DNA of 64,000 nt from Monosporascus cannonballus (Eukaryota > Ascomycota > Sordariomycetes > Xylariales), in contig QJNS01000085.1 of the NCBI GenBank assembly GCA_004154925.1, positions 1-64,000 on the forward strand, read 5' to 3'. Below are positions 24,690 to 35,772 of this stretch, piece after piece (positions within the stretch are counted from its first letter, which is position 1; the number at the start of each line of letters is the position of its first letter). The notes beneath the pieces are model-generated. The model searched no databases. It worked only from the letters and a program-made list of their open reading frames with translations, and had not been told where the DNA came from. The position numbers and the translations under genes are program-made.

Positions 24690-25121
24690 ATTTAACAGTA
24701 TTATTAAACAAAAATTTATAACGTATAAAAATTATATAGTTTAATTAATTATTAAACTTTAATCGTACGGGTTTATATTAATAAAATTATCGTAAGATTT
24801 TATAATTATATAATAATTTAATTATATTTCTTAATACCGAAAACGTAAAAACATATGATAAACGATTAATATTAATATATATTATAAATTAATATTATTT
24901 AGATTATGAAAATAATAGAAATATATATCTTGTTTTTATTTATTAAATTATTCCCAGTAAGTTAATAATCCGGCTTATTGGCTTATTACTAATAAGTTGG
25001 TAATTCGGCTTATTAGCTTACTACCAGTAAATTGGTAATCCGGCTTACTGGTTTACCACTAGTAAGTTGGTAATCCATCACGTGACCCGCCCCACCGCGC
25101 AGTTGTAGTTGGGCTATGACA
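24690..25121 (-). repeat. Right LTR of outer element (5' LTR)
   Basis: Counterpart of 11347-11782, with the same internal tandem units of about 34 bp (about 24955-25075). Its right-hand 70 bp keeps GC-rich sequence (CACGTGACCCGCCCC, GGGCTATGACA) that is converted to T or A in the left copy. Confidence 0.75.
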
Positions 25122-25683
25122 TACTAACAACATTACATAGAAATTATTAGTAAATATGTTAAAAGGTACAAATTTAAAAATTTAAATAATTAATTAATAT
25201 TTATAAATAAAAATAAAAATAAAATTACAAATTAAATAAGTGATAAAATATTTATATAATTTATAATATATGAATTATGATAATTTGTATTTAAAGCTGA
25301 ATTAATGTTTAAAATTTATATATAAAAAATTTAATATATTTTCAAGTTAAACACGTAATACCCTATATAATTTTATTTTTAAAATTTTGAAAAAATTTTA
25401 TCTATATAATATTAAGGATATTAAATTACGTTAAGGCCTAAGTAAATATATTTAACTTTTAAATTAAAATTTTATAAATTTTTAAAATATTACCTACCTT
25501 AACAGTCTTGCTAAAAATTTATATGAAATATTGTTAAGAAAAATTTATAGCTTTATTTAAAAATAAAAACGTTAATATTTTTTAAAAATATTAATCATAA
25601 GGCTTTAATTTATAATATTTAAATATACGACCTATTATATAATTATATCTATTTTGTTAATTATTTATAAAAGGTGGGTCTAA

Positions 25684-25744
25684 GGATTTTGTATGGGAAA
25701 TCGTGGGGCGTGAAGGGGGTGGTGCGTGAAGAGGGGGGCTAACT
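25684..25744 (-). repeat. Right terminal inverted repeat with two 16-bp units
   Basis: Inverted copy of the left terminal repeat, but with two instead of three internal 16-bp units and a few substitutions. This accounts for the 15-16 bp length difference. A TA follows immediately at 25745. Confidence 0.85.
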
Positions 25745-25746
25745 TA

Positions 25747-27004
25747 ATAGAAGTTTACTTACCATTCCTGTTTTTATCGATCTCAGCAGTTCTTTATTTA
25801 AGAGTGAGACTTCCGGTATGGCTGAACTGACAGAATATCTTAGAATATTCGGTGGACCATTGCATCTCATATCACTACAGAACGAGAAGACTGACTTGTG
25901 TTCGCGTGGTTGGAACTGAGTACTCGAATGTGTTAATATGTTGTGAGTGCTAACGTAACGAAAGTCTACTTCCATATAACGGCCGTATCATATTCTTGTA
26001 TAAGAAGGGGCCGAGCCTAGAATATTGCTCAAGAGCAGAGGCAAAGCTCCCTGTCGTGGAGACGCATTTTTGAAGAAGCTAACTAGCTTAATTAGGAATA
26101 TCAACTTCGATTTCAGGTCTAGCATGTCGGAAACGGCATGCCAAGACGTGTTCATAGTCGAAATAAATACTCTACTGCTCGAGTAGGCGGCGGTATTGAA
26201 GTGATTGATGCTTCGGTTTTCCACTTGTAACCGCCTTATCCCAGTGAGTTGATCGTCGAATCCTCATTCACATACCCATGCCGAAGATCGTTTGAATTGA
26301 CCGAGCCCATCCAAGATCGGCGAATATCTTGCACTGAAATAGCTCCTGGTTATGATCGACAGTCCAGCCTTATGGCGGATCCCTGTGCTTAGCCTAGGAA
26401 GATCTAAGCGCATCACCGTTGATCGTGGTTTCGGAAAGCGCCTACTTGGTGGTACGGCACCGTTGGTCGGCTACTGAGGTATAATTAGGTACATTATACG
26501 CTACGACTTGTTTTGCCGTAGTTCAACGTACCTTCGTGTAATACTTTCAATACTCCTGCCAACTTTGCTAGTTCAGTCATGGTATAAATGGGGGTCCTTT
26601 GCAGTAATTCGCTACTCGAAACACTCAGCTACCGAGAACCAGCAACCTAGCGGACGTCCTGTCTGGTGTCCCTACGCAACACTCTGACGACGCATGAATA
26701 ATGATTGAGGTTCCGGCGTTATACTGAGACATGCGTCAAACTGTAAACTAACTGCACCGGGTTTATACTGAACAAAATACTGTCGACTAGTTCATATGCC
26801 CTAGCCTAATGAATCATACTATGCATTCAACATTACAACTACAATAGTTTCATAATATCCAAGAGATAATATCCAGTCCATATCCAAGTCCTCGCGCCTG
26901 GTACCGGAATTCAAATCTATTCGATCCCCAAGTCGCTTTTTTCATGCACATCTCGACGCCGTGTAGCCATATCTATATATTCATGGGGTGGTGAGACTGG
27001 AAGC
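25747..27004. other. Intergenic, transposon nest to GH17 gene
   Basis: Base composition returns to normal immediately after the TA following the right inverted repeat. Only short overlapping open frames are present and no gene is recognised. Confidence 0.5.
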
Positions 27005-28026
27005 CTAGCAGCGGAGGTCAAACACCGGGTTGGCGTTATTGAGAGGGGTCACGCCGAAGGATATATCCGTCTGGGCGGTGTTGGCGTCGACCAGCGTGTA
27101 CCACCATATGTTACGCTTGCCGAAAGTGGGGCAGCCGACCGTCTTCCAGTACCTCTGGGCGTTCGCCACGTTGGCGACGGCATCACGCTGCCTAGGACCC
27201 TCTGGAAGAAGAGAACGCAATAGTCAGTACGGTTCTCCAACAACCGACGGAGCGGTGGACTAGGCGGGGACGGGGCGGGAAACTTACTGTGAGGCCAGCC
27301 GGTCTCCGTGATGAAGACGGGCTTGCCGGCGGCGATGCGCTCGGTCTGGGCGACGGCGGACCAGAAGTTGTCGACGGCGCGGTCGATGCCGTTGGCCTTG
27401 GTGGTCTCGAAGTAGGGGAAGCTGTTGTGGCCGAGGAAGTTGACGGAGCGGGCGACGCCCTGGTTCTCGGGCAGGATCCAGGCGGTCCAGGTGTCGACGT
27501 GGCCGATGGGCTTCCTCTCGAGCGCCGTGCCCCGGATCCAGTCGCGCATCCAGCCGATGTAGCCCTCGATCTCGGCCCCCGTGGCGCCCTTGCCCGCGTT
27601 GTTGGCTCTACCCTGCGCGCTGCTGCGGTACAGGTCCTCGGACCCGACGCTGATGCCGATGATGCGGTCGGTGAAGGGCCGGCCCAGGTTCCGCGTCGCC
27701 TTGAGCAGCGCGTTGAGCTCGTTCTCGTACACGCCGCGCCCCGCGCTCGCCCAGAGACCGACGAGCAGCGACGTGTCGGTGTCGATGGCGGCACGGAACG
27801 CGCTGATGGGCTCGGCCGCCGTGCCGCACTGGATGGATGTGTACAGGCGGGCCGAGGTGAAGCCCTTGGTCCCCGCGAGGTTCTTGGCGCGGTTGAAGAG
27901 CCGCACGAAGTCGTTGTACGTCCGGCAGGAGCCGTCCTCGTTGGTGGCGCCGTAGTTGAAGCCCTGTGCCTGGGCGGAGACGGCCGTGGCCAGGCCGAGC
28001 GCCGTGAAGATCTTGAGGAACTTCAT
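27005..28026 (-). CDS. GH17 beta-1,3-glucanase-type cell wall enzyme (2 exons)
   Basis: Exons 28026-27288 and 27201-27005, 311 residues. The 86-bp intron has donor GTAAGT and acceptor CCAG, phase 1. A signal peptide (MKFLKIFTALGLATAVSAQA) implies secretion. The TIM-barrel GH17 catalytic acids are visible: Glu130 in GISVGSED (proton donor) and Glu241 in FITETGWP (nucleophile). Further family motifs are FNYGA near the mature N-terminus and the C-terminal NAQRYWKT and WWYTLVDAN. The family cleaves or remodels cell-wall beta-1,3-glucan. No Ser/Thr-rich tail or GPI signal is seen, so the enzyme is probably soluble or wall-bound. A longer in-frame N-terminal extension exists but lacks a signal peptide. 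It is the first of four surface or secreted genes up to 36.5 kb. Confidence 0.92.
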
Positions 28027-28158
28027 CGCGAATCTGCTGTTGAAAGAATGTGATTTGCCGGGAATATTGTTGACAAGGAGCGGCAAGTGAGAAGAGAGCG
28101 ATCGCTGGATGCAGGAGGAAGATCAGATTCGGTTAAATCGTACTCCGGGTCCAGTTCC

Positions 28159-28166
28159 TATTTATA
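28159..28166 (-). promoter_or_regulatory. TATA box of GH17 gene
   Basis: TATAAATA on the minus strand lies about 135 bp before the GH17 ATG, within CCTATAAATAGG. Confidence 0.5.
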
Positions 28167-28168
28167 GG

Positions 28169-28879
28169 GTTTGCTAAGGGATCGGGTAAAAGGGGCAAGT
28201 CAAAGCTTTACATCGACTGGGCCCTCTTTTTACACGCGGTCGCCTGAGATAATCCATGTCGGCCATCGCATCTACTTCGTCATCCCGGGCTGCATAGGGG
28301 CTCGTATTTTCTGGCAGCGGGTTCTGGAAATTCAGGAATAGGGATGATGCGCCGATGGCGATTGGACAAACGTAAGAATACCGCCCAGTCGGGTAATTGA
28401 TCGACTACCCGCCCGCAGCTCCGCCCGCTAGCCAAGGACGCCCGCATCCCCCGGGTCCCCGTGCTTTCGTCATAGCGCGGTCTGGGCCTCGAGTTTACGA
28501 GGGCCCTGGAGCCTCAAAGCCAATCATTTCAGGAGGCGGCGCACTGACCATTGATCTGATCCGATTTCGTTAAGCTTTTACGCGTGTTTATATGAAGACA
28601 GTGCGAGCGACTTTGCCAACGGCCTCCTTTACTGGAGCTGTACTCCTGGGTGATAGATGTTCCAACGATTTTGTCTGGGACTAATAAGACAACTCGACGG
28701 AATCCGTGCGTGGATACCCCTATTTGCTTCCTCTGACTGGCCCAACCTATCCCCCCACCCACCACAATGTCTCGATATGCTATGCAGATACATGAATCGT
28801 AAATCAACTACAATAGCCTGCCCCGTCCCACATAAACAAGAAACCCCTTTCCACAAGATATCTTAGCGAATATCATTAA
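28169..28879. other. Intergenic, GH17 promoter region
   Basis: No gene is supported. Mixed sequence upstream of the GH17 gene, containing several CCGCCC-type GC motifs (28390-28440). Confidence 0.5.
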
Positions 28880-30822
28880 TCAAGCCCTCCTCGGGAACTC
28901 ACCGTGTCGGGCTACCGGTCCACCAAGCTGCCCCTTCGACTCTCTATGGGGCTGACCGTAGCCGGGCTCACCCCGCCGTCCGAACTGAGCAGGTGATCCT
29001 CGGGGCTCACGGGCGAGACCAGACTCGATTCGCCGTCGCCGGGGACGCTGGGGATCGACACGAAGCTGAGCTGCTTCGGGCCCCCCCGCCTCGTCCCCGT
29101 CGTCGGTGCCCATCGGCGAGACGGATTCGTGGTGCTGGTGCTGGTGCTGGTGCTGCTGCGGAATGCTCACCACGCCCCTGCTGAGGCTCGCGCGCGCGGA
29201 CCGCATGCTCGGACTCCTGCCTATCGCGACGCCCACCGCGGCCAGCCCCGTCGCGGCATCGCCACCGCCCCTCTCGAAGTCCTCGGGCCTCGTCGTCGTC
29301 GTCCCGGCCTCGGCATCGTCTCGGAACGCGGCGTCGATGGGCGACACGGGCACATAACTCAACCTGGGGCTCTGCAGGCCGGCCGAGATGCTCGTGGGCG
29401 TGTGCGGCTGCGAGGATGAGGGAGTGCGCGGGGACTGAGGTGGCGGTGGTAGCGGTGCCGGGCGGGATCCCGGAGGCGGCGGCAGCTGGGTCTGCGGGGC
29501 GCTTCCGATGTTGTTGCGCGGGTCGCTGAGGCGCTTCTCGAGGTCCACCTGAAGTGCGCGAAAGTCAGTCGTCACATCACATACGGCTTTTACACTTGAT
29601 CCCCCCCCCACCCGTGACAAGTTGGAAAACAAAATTAAATAGCGGTGTGCGGATGCGCAAGTCGGTGTTAAGGCATAACCTACCGGGTGGGCCGCGAGCG
29701 GGTCCCCCGAGCCGAGCGGCCACTGCGGGCCGTAGCTGCGGCGCGCGGACTTGCGCTTCTCGTGCGACGACGACAGCGTGGTGGGCGTGAGCGGCGAGGA
29801 GGCGGCCGCCGTCCCAGTCCTCCCTCCACCCAAGCCGGGGCTCAGCTGCTCGTGGATTGTGGAGAGCGGGCGCAGGTTTCGGCCCGTGGTGCCGCCGAGC
29901 GCCGCCGGCGCCGCTGCTTGTCGGTTGTGCCCGTCCCCGTCCCCGTCGCGCGGTGGTAGGGCCGTGGCCACCGCGGCGATCTCCAGCTCGGCTCTCTGGC
30001 GCAGGCGGCGGCGGCGCCGCTGGCGCACGATGAGGAACGCCGCGAGGCCGGCGAGGCACAGCAGCGCTAGGACGCCGACAGCGGCGCCGACGATGGCGCC
30101 GGTCGGGCTCGAGGTGTCTGAGTCGGAGTTGTCTGTCGGCTCGACGCCAGACTTTCCACCAGACGAGGAATCCGATGTCGTCATCGTCGTTAGCTCGGGC
30201 GGGTAAGGGAACATCTCGCCGTAGCCCGCGCTCTCGTTGCATTCGACGTGCGCTAGAGTCGCGTCGGGCCGGTCCTCGGCCGTCGAGAGTACGAAGTAGG
30301 AGAAGCAGCTCGGCGTCACTGCCGGACTGGGTAAGGCGATGCGTCAGCGCTTTGCTTGCCTTGAGGAGAGGCGCGCTTTTGGTTTCGCCGAAACAGAAAA
30401 ATAAAGGGGCGCGTGGGGAAACAAGGGGAGCCATTGGGTGTACTAACCAGCACAGCGTGTGGGACCCGCAACTACCGCCGTAGATCGCGGCCTCCTCGTA
30501 CCCCAGGCACGTCGTGTAGATGTTGGAGACGCAGTCCGCGGCGCCGGCAACGCAGCAGTCGCGGTAACTCCCGACGTCGGTGCACTCGGATCCGAACGAA
30601 CATGTTACTGCGCACACACGCACAGGCACATATCACGTCAGTCAGTCCATCCCACTTCGCAATATTATCCGCGCCTAAGGCTGACTTACTAGTGCTACTC
30701 GAAGTGAAGCCGCAGGTACTGATTCCCAGTTGAAAACCGGGGAAGCCGATGGACGTTATGGCCGCCTCGTCGGGCGAGGTGAGTGTCTGGGGGGCGGGGA
30801 TGGAGGTCGTCTCCGTTGCCAT
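28880..30822 (-). CDS. Single-pass membrane protein with cysteine-rich ectodomain (4 exons)
   Basis: Exons 30822-30690, 30607-30448, 30326-29684, 29548-28880, with donors GTAAGT, GTTAGT and GTAGGT. The ectodomain has about nine cysteines (CSFGSEC, RDCC, ADC, TTC, GSC, HTLCC, PSC, VEC) and a Ser/Asp/Thr linker. One membrane helix follows (GAIVGAAVGVLALLCLAGLAAFLIV) with an RQRRRRRLR stop-transfer. The long cytoplasmic tail is Pro/Ser-rich with a His/Gln run. The architecture suggests a cell-surface sensor or adhesin-like protein; the ligand is unknown. As read, the frame ends at 28880. After the C7 run at 29081-29087, however, the alternative frame gives a more natural Ser/Pro-rich tail ending at 28912, so the last 60 or so residues are doubtful. 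A G15 run (30894-30908) lies upstream. Confidence 0.75.
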
Positions 30823-31356
30823 CGGATCGCTCAGGTAGATAGATACCTGGCATCTTTCTGTCGATTTTGGGTCGGCTGAGGGGGAAAGGAACCGGGGGGG
30901 GGGGGGGGTTGCGGTATGCCCGCGGCGGTATAGCCACTGTCTGATATCCTCAAAACATCCTCAGGGCATGCATGAGAGCGGGCTGTATGTGGGCAGACGT
31001 TTTCAAGCCACTTTTACGAAGTTGTAAACGTGAGGGAGAGAGGGACGTATGCTTTCCCTCAGAATCTTTCCCATTGCCCCGAAAACAAGCAACTTGTAGG
31101 AACATTCCGGTGTTGGTTCGGAGAACAACACTATGACTCCACGTCCTCTTTGTCCAGGCGCACTGACGGAGCCGCCACTCCTCACAAATAACAGCGACAC
31201 CAACAAAGGGGCTCCCGCCTTCATCGAGACTATGAAGTATCAGAACCGCCTGATGGTCTTATCCACTTCCGAAAATAGCCATCAAAGAGTTCTTTGGGAT
31301 CCGGCTATCCGCCCCCATCCGCCACATTGCCATACCGCCCCCTATTACCTGTGACC
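30823..31356. other. Intergenic, membrane-protein gene to GH53 gene
   Basis: No gene supported. Includes the G15 homopolymer at 30894-30908, a site where assembly length may be unreliable. Confidence 0.5.
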
Positions 31357-32635
31357 TTAGATAGTCGAGAAGGCCGACAGACTGGAAAGTGCCGTCCCGG
31401 GCCACGCGAACAGTGTGTTGGACTCGCAAGACGAGCCGAGAGCCTGGTTGCTCACCCAAGCGGGTTCCCAATAGAAGATGCCCGTCCCCTTAGGCACCGA
31501 GGAAACTACGGACGCCACGCGCTGGATGAACGTCGTCTGTCCCGCGGCCGAAAACGGTATGCTCTTCAGGTCGCTGGGGAATTCGTACGCCGGGCGCGGG
31601 CACTTGGTTGGCCAATTTATCTCTGCTACGATGAGCTCTTTGCCCCAGGTGTTCGCCATATTGGTGAGAGTTGACTTGAGGCTTGAGAGGAGTGCGCCCG
31701 AGTTGCTATGAATTGGTTAGTACTATGCGTATGAAAGGTTCCACGACACGGTGTGATCTGGATGAAGCGACGCGCTGTCTTCTCCTCACACGTAGTCGCG
31801 TCCAAAGCATCCGAGTCAATGACCGCCCACATATAGGGTGTGCGGATGCAAACGCATCAGCAAAACGTGCGGCGGCACTCACTAGAAAGGGTAATATCTG
31901 CAAGCCAGTGTTAGGTCTCGTAACTTATAACAGATATGACTTGATGCTGGCGACTTACGAGACTCCCATGACATCGAAGTCATCCAAAGTAAGGGGTCCC
32001 TGCTTGAGGACCAAATCATACCACCACTTCTGCGTATCCCAGTTCCATCCATTGTCCAGGTGGATCATGATCTTCGGCTGGGTGGCGAGCTTGCTGTCCT
32101 TGATACCCCAAGCAGCCGAATGGAGCAGCTGTGCAAGGTTCCGGGGGTTGTTATACGAGCCAGTCGGGAAGAGCATACCCGCTCGGATCTCGTTCCCTAT
32201 CGAGATAATCTTCGGCGTGATTCCAGCGGCGGCGAATCGATTCGATACGTCCAAGGTGTAGTTGTAAAGACGCCAAGAGAGGTTGTCGATGTCGGTCGGC
32301 CAACCGCGAGGAATGGCCTGGTGGGCAGGGTCCGCCCACGTATCGCTGTAATGGAGATTCAGATAGATATCGAGCCCAGCGGCTTTCGCTCGCCTGGCCA
32401 GGTCCAGGTTGTAGTTGACATCGTACGCATTCCCAGTCCAGATCCGCTGCCTAACGATGTTCACGCCGTTCGAAGCCAGGATCTTCTCGAGCGGCTGAGT
32501 ATTACCGCTGGCAGTCTTGTAGGAGATGCCTTTATTTTCCTCGTCTTTCACGGAGGACCAGTCCACGCCCCTGTAAAGCAATGCGCCATGAACAGCCGTC
32601 AGCGACCAGAAGGCCAGGAAAATGGAGCGCAACAT
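31357..32635 (-). CDS. GH53 arabinogalactan endo-beta-1,4-galactanase (3 exons, 15-nt microexon)
   Basis: Exons 32635-31959, 31897-31883 and 31705-31357, 346 residues. It cleaves beta-1,4-galactan side chains of pectin outside the cell. A signal peptide (MLRSIFLAFWSLTAVHG) is followed by YRGVDWSS, the conserved HYSDTWADP, and the catalytic Glu149 (IISIGNE, acid/base) and Glu259 (VAEINWP, nucleophile), with FYWEPAW near the C-terminus. The middle exon is only 15 nt and supplies the conserved SYYPFY motif. It is bounded by CTTGCAG and GTGAGT, and without it the frame and motif are lost. Full family length, no breaks. It lies on the same strand as the GH17 and membrane-protein genes but is separately promoted. 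Confidence 0.93.
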
Positions 32636-34426
32636 CTTGAGTCGAATGGTAGCGATATGCAAAATGGTCAAGTTCAACCACAAACACAGAGTGCAGGTAT
32701 CGACGAAAGATGTCAATGTATGGACCCCCAACGCCGGATGACGTTCCACTCTGATTGGTGGAATAGGGGAACATAGACAAGGCGGTTCCACCCCGGTAGG
32801 CGGCGGGGCCGCGACATCACAACATTTCGGAAACAACCAACAAGCTCTGGAAGAAGTGCAGTGAAACATCAGCAGGCCTGGTCCCGACTGATTGCCGCGC
32901 CAATGACGGACTAGGCAACGTTGGGTAGGGCTATATCATCATAGGGATGACGACCCGACGGACGGATCAGTTTCAGCTAGACAGACGGCCTAGGACCCTC
33001 CGTCTACCTTAATAGTAGTTAGCTTAGCAGATGGAGGAGGATAAAAAGCAGGGAATAAAGATAAAAACGCCAATTAAAGCACCACAATCCCAAAGTTGTA
33101 TGCAATACATTGTTTGGTTTGATGCTACAACGTACGGGCAACCCTTTTTAACATACTGTGCAAACTGGTCTAAACATCCAGAACTCACAAGATACTGAAC
33201 CACCAGCAACCTGGACGGAACCCTCATGCCGGCTTCGAGCCGCAGGACAACGTCGTTATTGGTGGCAGTTATTGAAAAAGAGGCGCGGTTATCCAATAGA
33301 CGGTCTCAAGACGTCAGTATAATGATTTTTAAGAGGTGAATTCAAAATTATACCAATCATCGCAAAATAGGCCAATCAACAGGAGTGGTAACCACTTAGA
33401 TTTACCATTCCAGGCAATGCGCCGGTTAGCAGTTGTTAAAAATCATTGGTTGCTGACGCCTTGTGGCCATCTAGAAGATGTAAGGCGAATGGACATTGGC
33501 GGAAATGAGAAACGAGTCTGTCCAGCACTAGAATTCTTGGCTTAGTAGTGATAATGTTGGGTGAGAGTTAGGATGTCTATAGGTATATATATATATGGTG
33601 TCATTTTATGCTCTGCCCGCCCATTATCATAGCCGAGGCAGCACAATGTAGGGAGTCATCAATGGAAAGCCTCGAAAAATGATCCTGTGGACAGCATTGA
33701 TTAGTTGATTGACAGAAGAACATCGAGATGAGCGGGCCATCGGGCTCAGCCGTCTCCGACTTGCTACCATGCGGCCAGCTGGAATCATTGCGATTGGCTG
33801 TCGGGGCCTCGAAGTTTTGGAGAAGCTACGCCAGTAGGAAACGAGAGCCCACCAGCACTTAGTACGCGAATAGTAACATTGTGAAAAATGGGGTACTTGC
33901 ACCGCTAAACCGCTCCGGTAGATATAATGCCCTGTGGCGGGAATTGACTTGAGACCTTAATGTCGATTGAAATGATCCGATAATCGATCCTCTCGCTGTT
34001 GTTACCGTAAATGAAGTATGGAAAGCTAAGGGAGAGGAATAAGTGGCTTGACATTGCCGCCTGTAAATGAATAATGCTGCTAGCGTAGGGAAAGCGTTTC
34101 ATGAAGTTGCACCTCATACCACTCGAGGAGATAATGAAGCCTGTAGTCTGTTTCAATAGTGCTAGGTGCGACATGACCAGCCCATCCCCACGCCAAGCGA
34201 TACTGCAGCTGGGAAGCACATGCATGACCTCAATAACTGTGGCTGGAGAAGTCGACCTCTTGGTTCCGCTCTCTGAGAGACAATGTGGGACTCGGCAGGT
34301 TGCGAAATTTGAGCAATTTCACGATGGCCTGGTACTGCTTAAAGGTTAGCGAAGAGAAACTCCATTCTAGGGACACGCTCGCCCCCCTCCCCCCTCCCCT
34401 TTATATCCCTTATAGAGCTATATACA
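32636..34426. other. Intergenic, no gene seen
   Basis: Upstream of the GH53 gene. Short overlapping open frames only, with simple TA repeats near 33585 and a pyrimidine-rich tract at 34380-34405. Confidence 0.45.
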
Positions 34427-34915
34427 CTATGGTCCACAAGGCATCTCGTAAAACCTTCGCCTAGGCCAGCAAGAGGTTGAGGTGCGTTTGGTTCGAGGTT
34501 TGGACCTGGCCCAACCTTGGCGAGGAACTCGTATCGAGGTTGATATCATTTGCACGCTCCCGCTTGTGTAGTTAGCTGTATGGTTCGGACGTGCATACAC
34601 CTGCAGGTCAACGCCTAGTAACATGCCGAAGTCCCCAATTCCAAGGATATCGGTAGAAATTCCCGGAGCCGGCGTTATGTGTTCCAAACAGCCGACATTC
34701 TCTGCTGTAGATTCGACAGTGCCGGAGACCGCTGTTTGCAGTGAGATCTGGTCAACCCAAGTCCACGTTGTAAGTCGTTTTCCGATGCCGATGCCAATGC
34801 TGTTCACAATCTCCTCCAGCGGTGTTTTCCTCCTAGGTCGATGGGGATCGAGAGAGAGCCGGGTGTCTATGGGAATGATGTCAATTGCCAAGCTTCCATT
34901 GCTTGAGTCAGCCAT
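34427..34915 (-). CDS. Hypothetical protein, uncertain
   Basis: A minus-strand open frame from the ATG at 34915 gives about 162 residues (upstream codons in frame would extend it to 35047). I recognise no domain. The first half (MADSSNGSLAIDIIPIDTRL to GIGDFGMLLGVDLQVYA) has balanced, protein-like composition. The C-terminal 40 residues are Arg/Ser/Pro-rich and look like read-through of non-coding sequence. It could be a lineage-specific gene, an exon of a longer gene, or chance. Confidence 0.22.
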   Translation of the reverse strand: MADSSNGSLAIDIIPIDTRLSLDPHRPRRKTPLEEIVNSIGIGIGKRLTTWTWVDQISLQTAVSGTVESTAENVGCLEHITPAPGISTDILGIGDFGMLLGVDLQVYARPNHTANYTSGSVQMISTSIRVPRQGWARSKPRTKRTSTSCWPRRRFYEMPCGP

Positions 34916-35772
34916 GTTTTTATCCTGGGGAGACGTTAGAACTAGTGGGTCACTAGACAGGGCAGCGATTGGGCGATGGGCCACCAGCCACCCCTTGTCA
35001 AAGACTTGAATACTGTAAATTTTCGAGGTTGGCCTTTCCGCTTCCATGCATTAACTGATTTTAGCCCGACCTCGCCTCTCCTCACCTGCACTTCATGGCA
35101 TGTTGGCGGATATTGTCCGCAGTAGCAACCGGTCCGTTAAGGACTAGATATGAATCTTGACTGTTTTGACGGTAGCCTTTGCGCATCGAGAGAGTAAGAT
35201 ATATGTACCCAGACTAAGTAAGTTATTTTCCCAATCGATATAATGAAGCTCAATCAACTGCGTGATATGAAAAGACATATGGATATGTGTATGTATCATG
35301 TGGCTCCTTCAGCATTACTTGGGTGGGGGCTTGAGGAATTAATAGGACACAATTTCCGCGCCTTCTGAATTGAATCTCCATCACATCCCCCCCCATCCAG
35401 GAACGGAGCGGATGCACGCATAGTGAACGTTTGGTGTTGAGAGTCGAGAAACTAGTCTAAGGCCGAATCCTTGTCTGACTTGGCCGGCTCAGAACCAATA
35501 ATAAAACAGATAAGGTATCAGCCTACACCCCCCCCACCTTACCGGCCTTACCGACTTCACCTTCCTACATACATTTATCTACCTTCCTGTCCCCCGTCGC
35601 CGCAAACAACGAGCGGCCTTGTTTTTCTCTTTCCCTTCCTCTACGATTGTGATCCATCCCGGCTGAGAACCATCATCACCAGACACCGCTTTTGAAACAA
35701 AAATATCGTCAAGCTTCTTGACCAGAACACCATCACACTTTCTGACGGGTATTATCTCAGCCATCATTAATC

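Larger units (their letters stand above)
11347..25121 (-). mobile_element. Outer Ty3/gypsy LTR retrotransposon, split and RIP-damaged
   Basis: Direct repeats at about 11347-11782 and 24690-25121 act as LTRs. Coding relics on the minus strand run gag (24.4 kb), reverse transcriptase (22.3-21.9 kb), RNase H (21.4-21.0 kb), then probably integrase towards 19.8 kb, where a second element interrupts it (12558-19798). The right LTR ends TATGACA followed by TACTA; the left flank reads TATTATTG. A target-site duplication is therefore possible but not cleanly resolved. Without the insert the element is about 6.5 kb, normal for fungal gypsy elements. Its boundaries are less certain than those of the inner element. 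Confidence 0.75.
11146..25744. mobile_element. Composite nest bounded by Fot1/Pot2-like terminal inverted repeats
   Basis: The block is bounded by inverted repeats at 11146-11221 and 25684-25744, each flanked outside by TA (11144-11145 and 25745-25746). TA duplication, an AGT terminus and short direct repeats inside the inverted repeats match the Fot1/Pot2 type of Tc1/mariner elements as I recall them. Outside the outer LTRs only about 125 bp (left) and 560 bp (right) of its interior remain, with no recognisable transposase. It was therefore probably a small non-autonomous or deleted copy. The interior is extremely AT-rich with CpA rare, as expected after RIP. The boundary is well supported; the family name is inference. 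Confidence 0.75.

Noticed and set aside
27289..28053. 254-codon plus-strand frame over the GH17 gene
   Set aside because: Complement of the GH17 exon with skewed Gly/Asp/Arg/Val composition. The sense strand has both catalytic Glu residues and a signal peptide.
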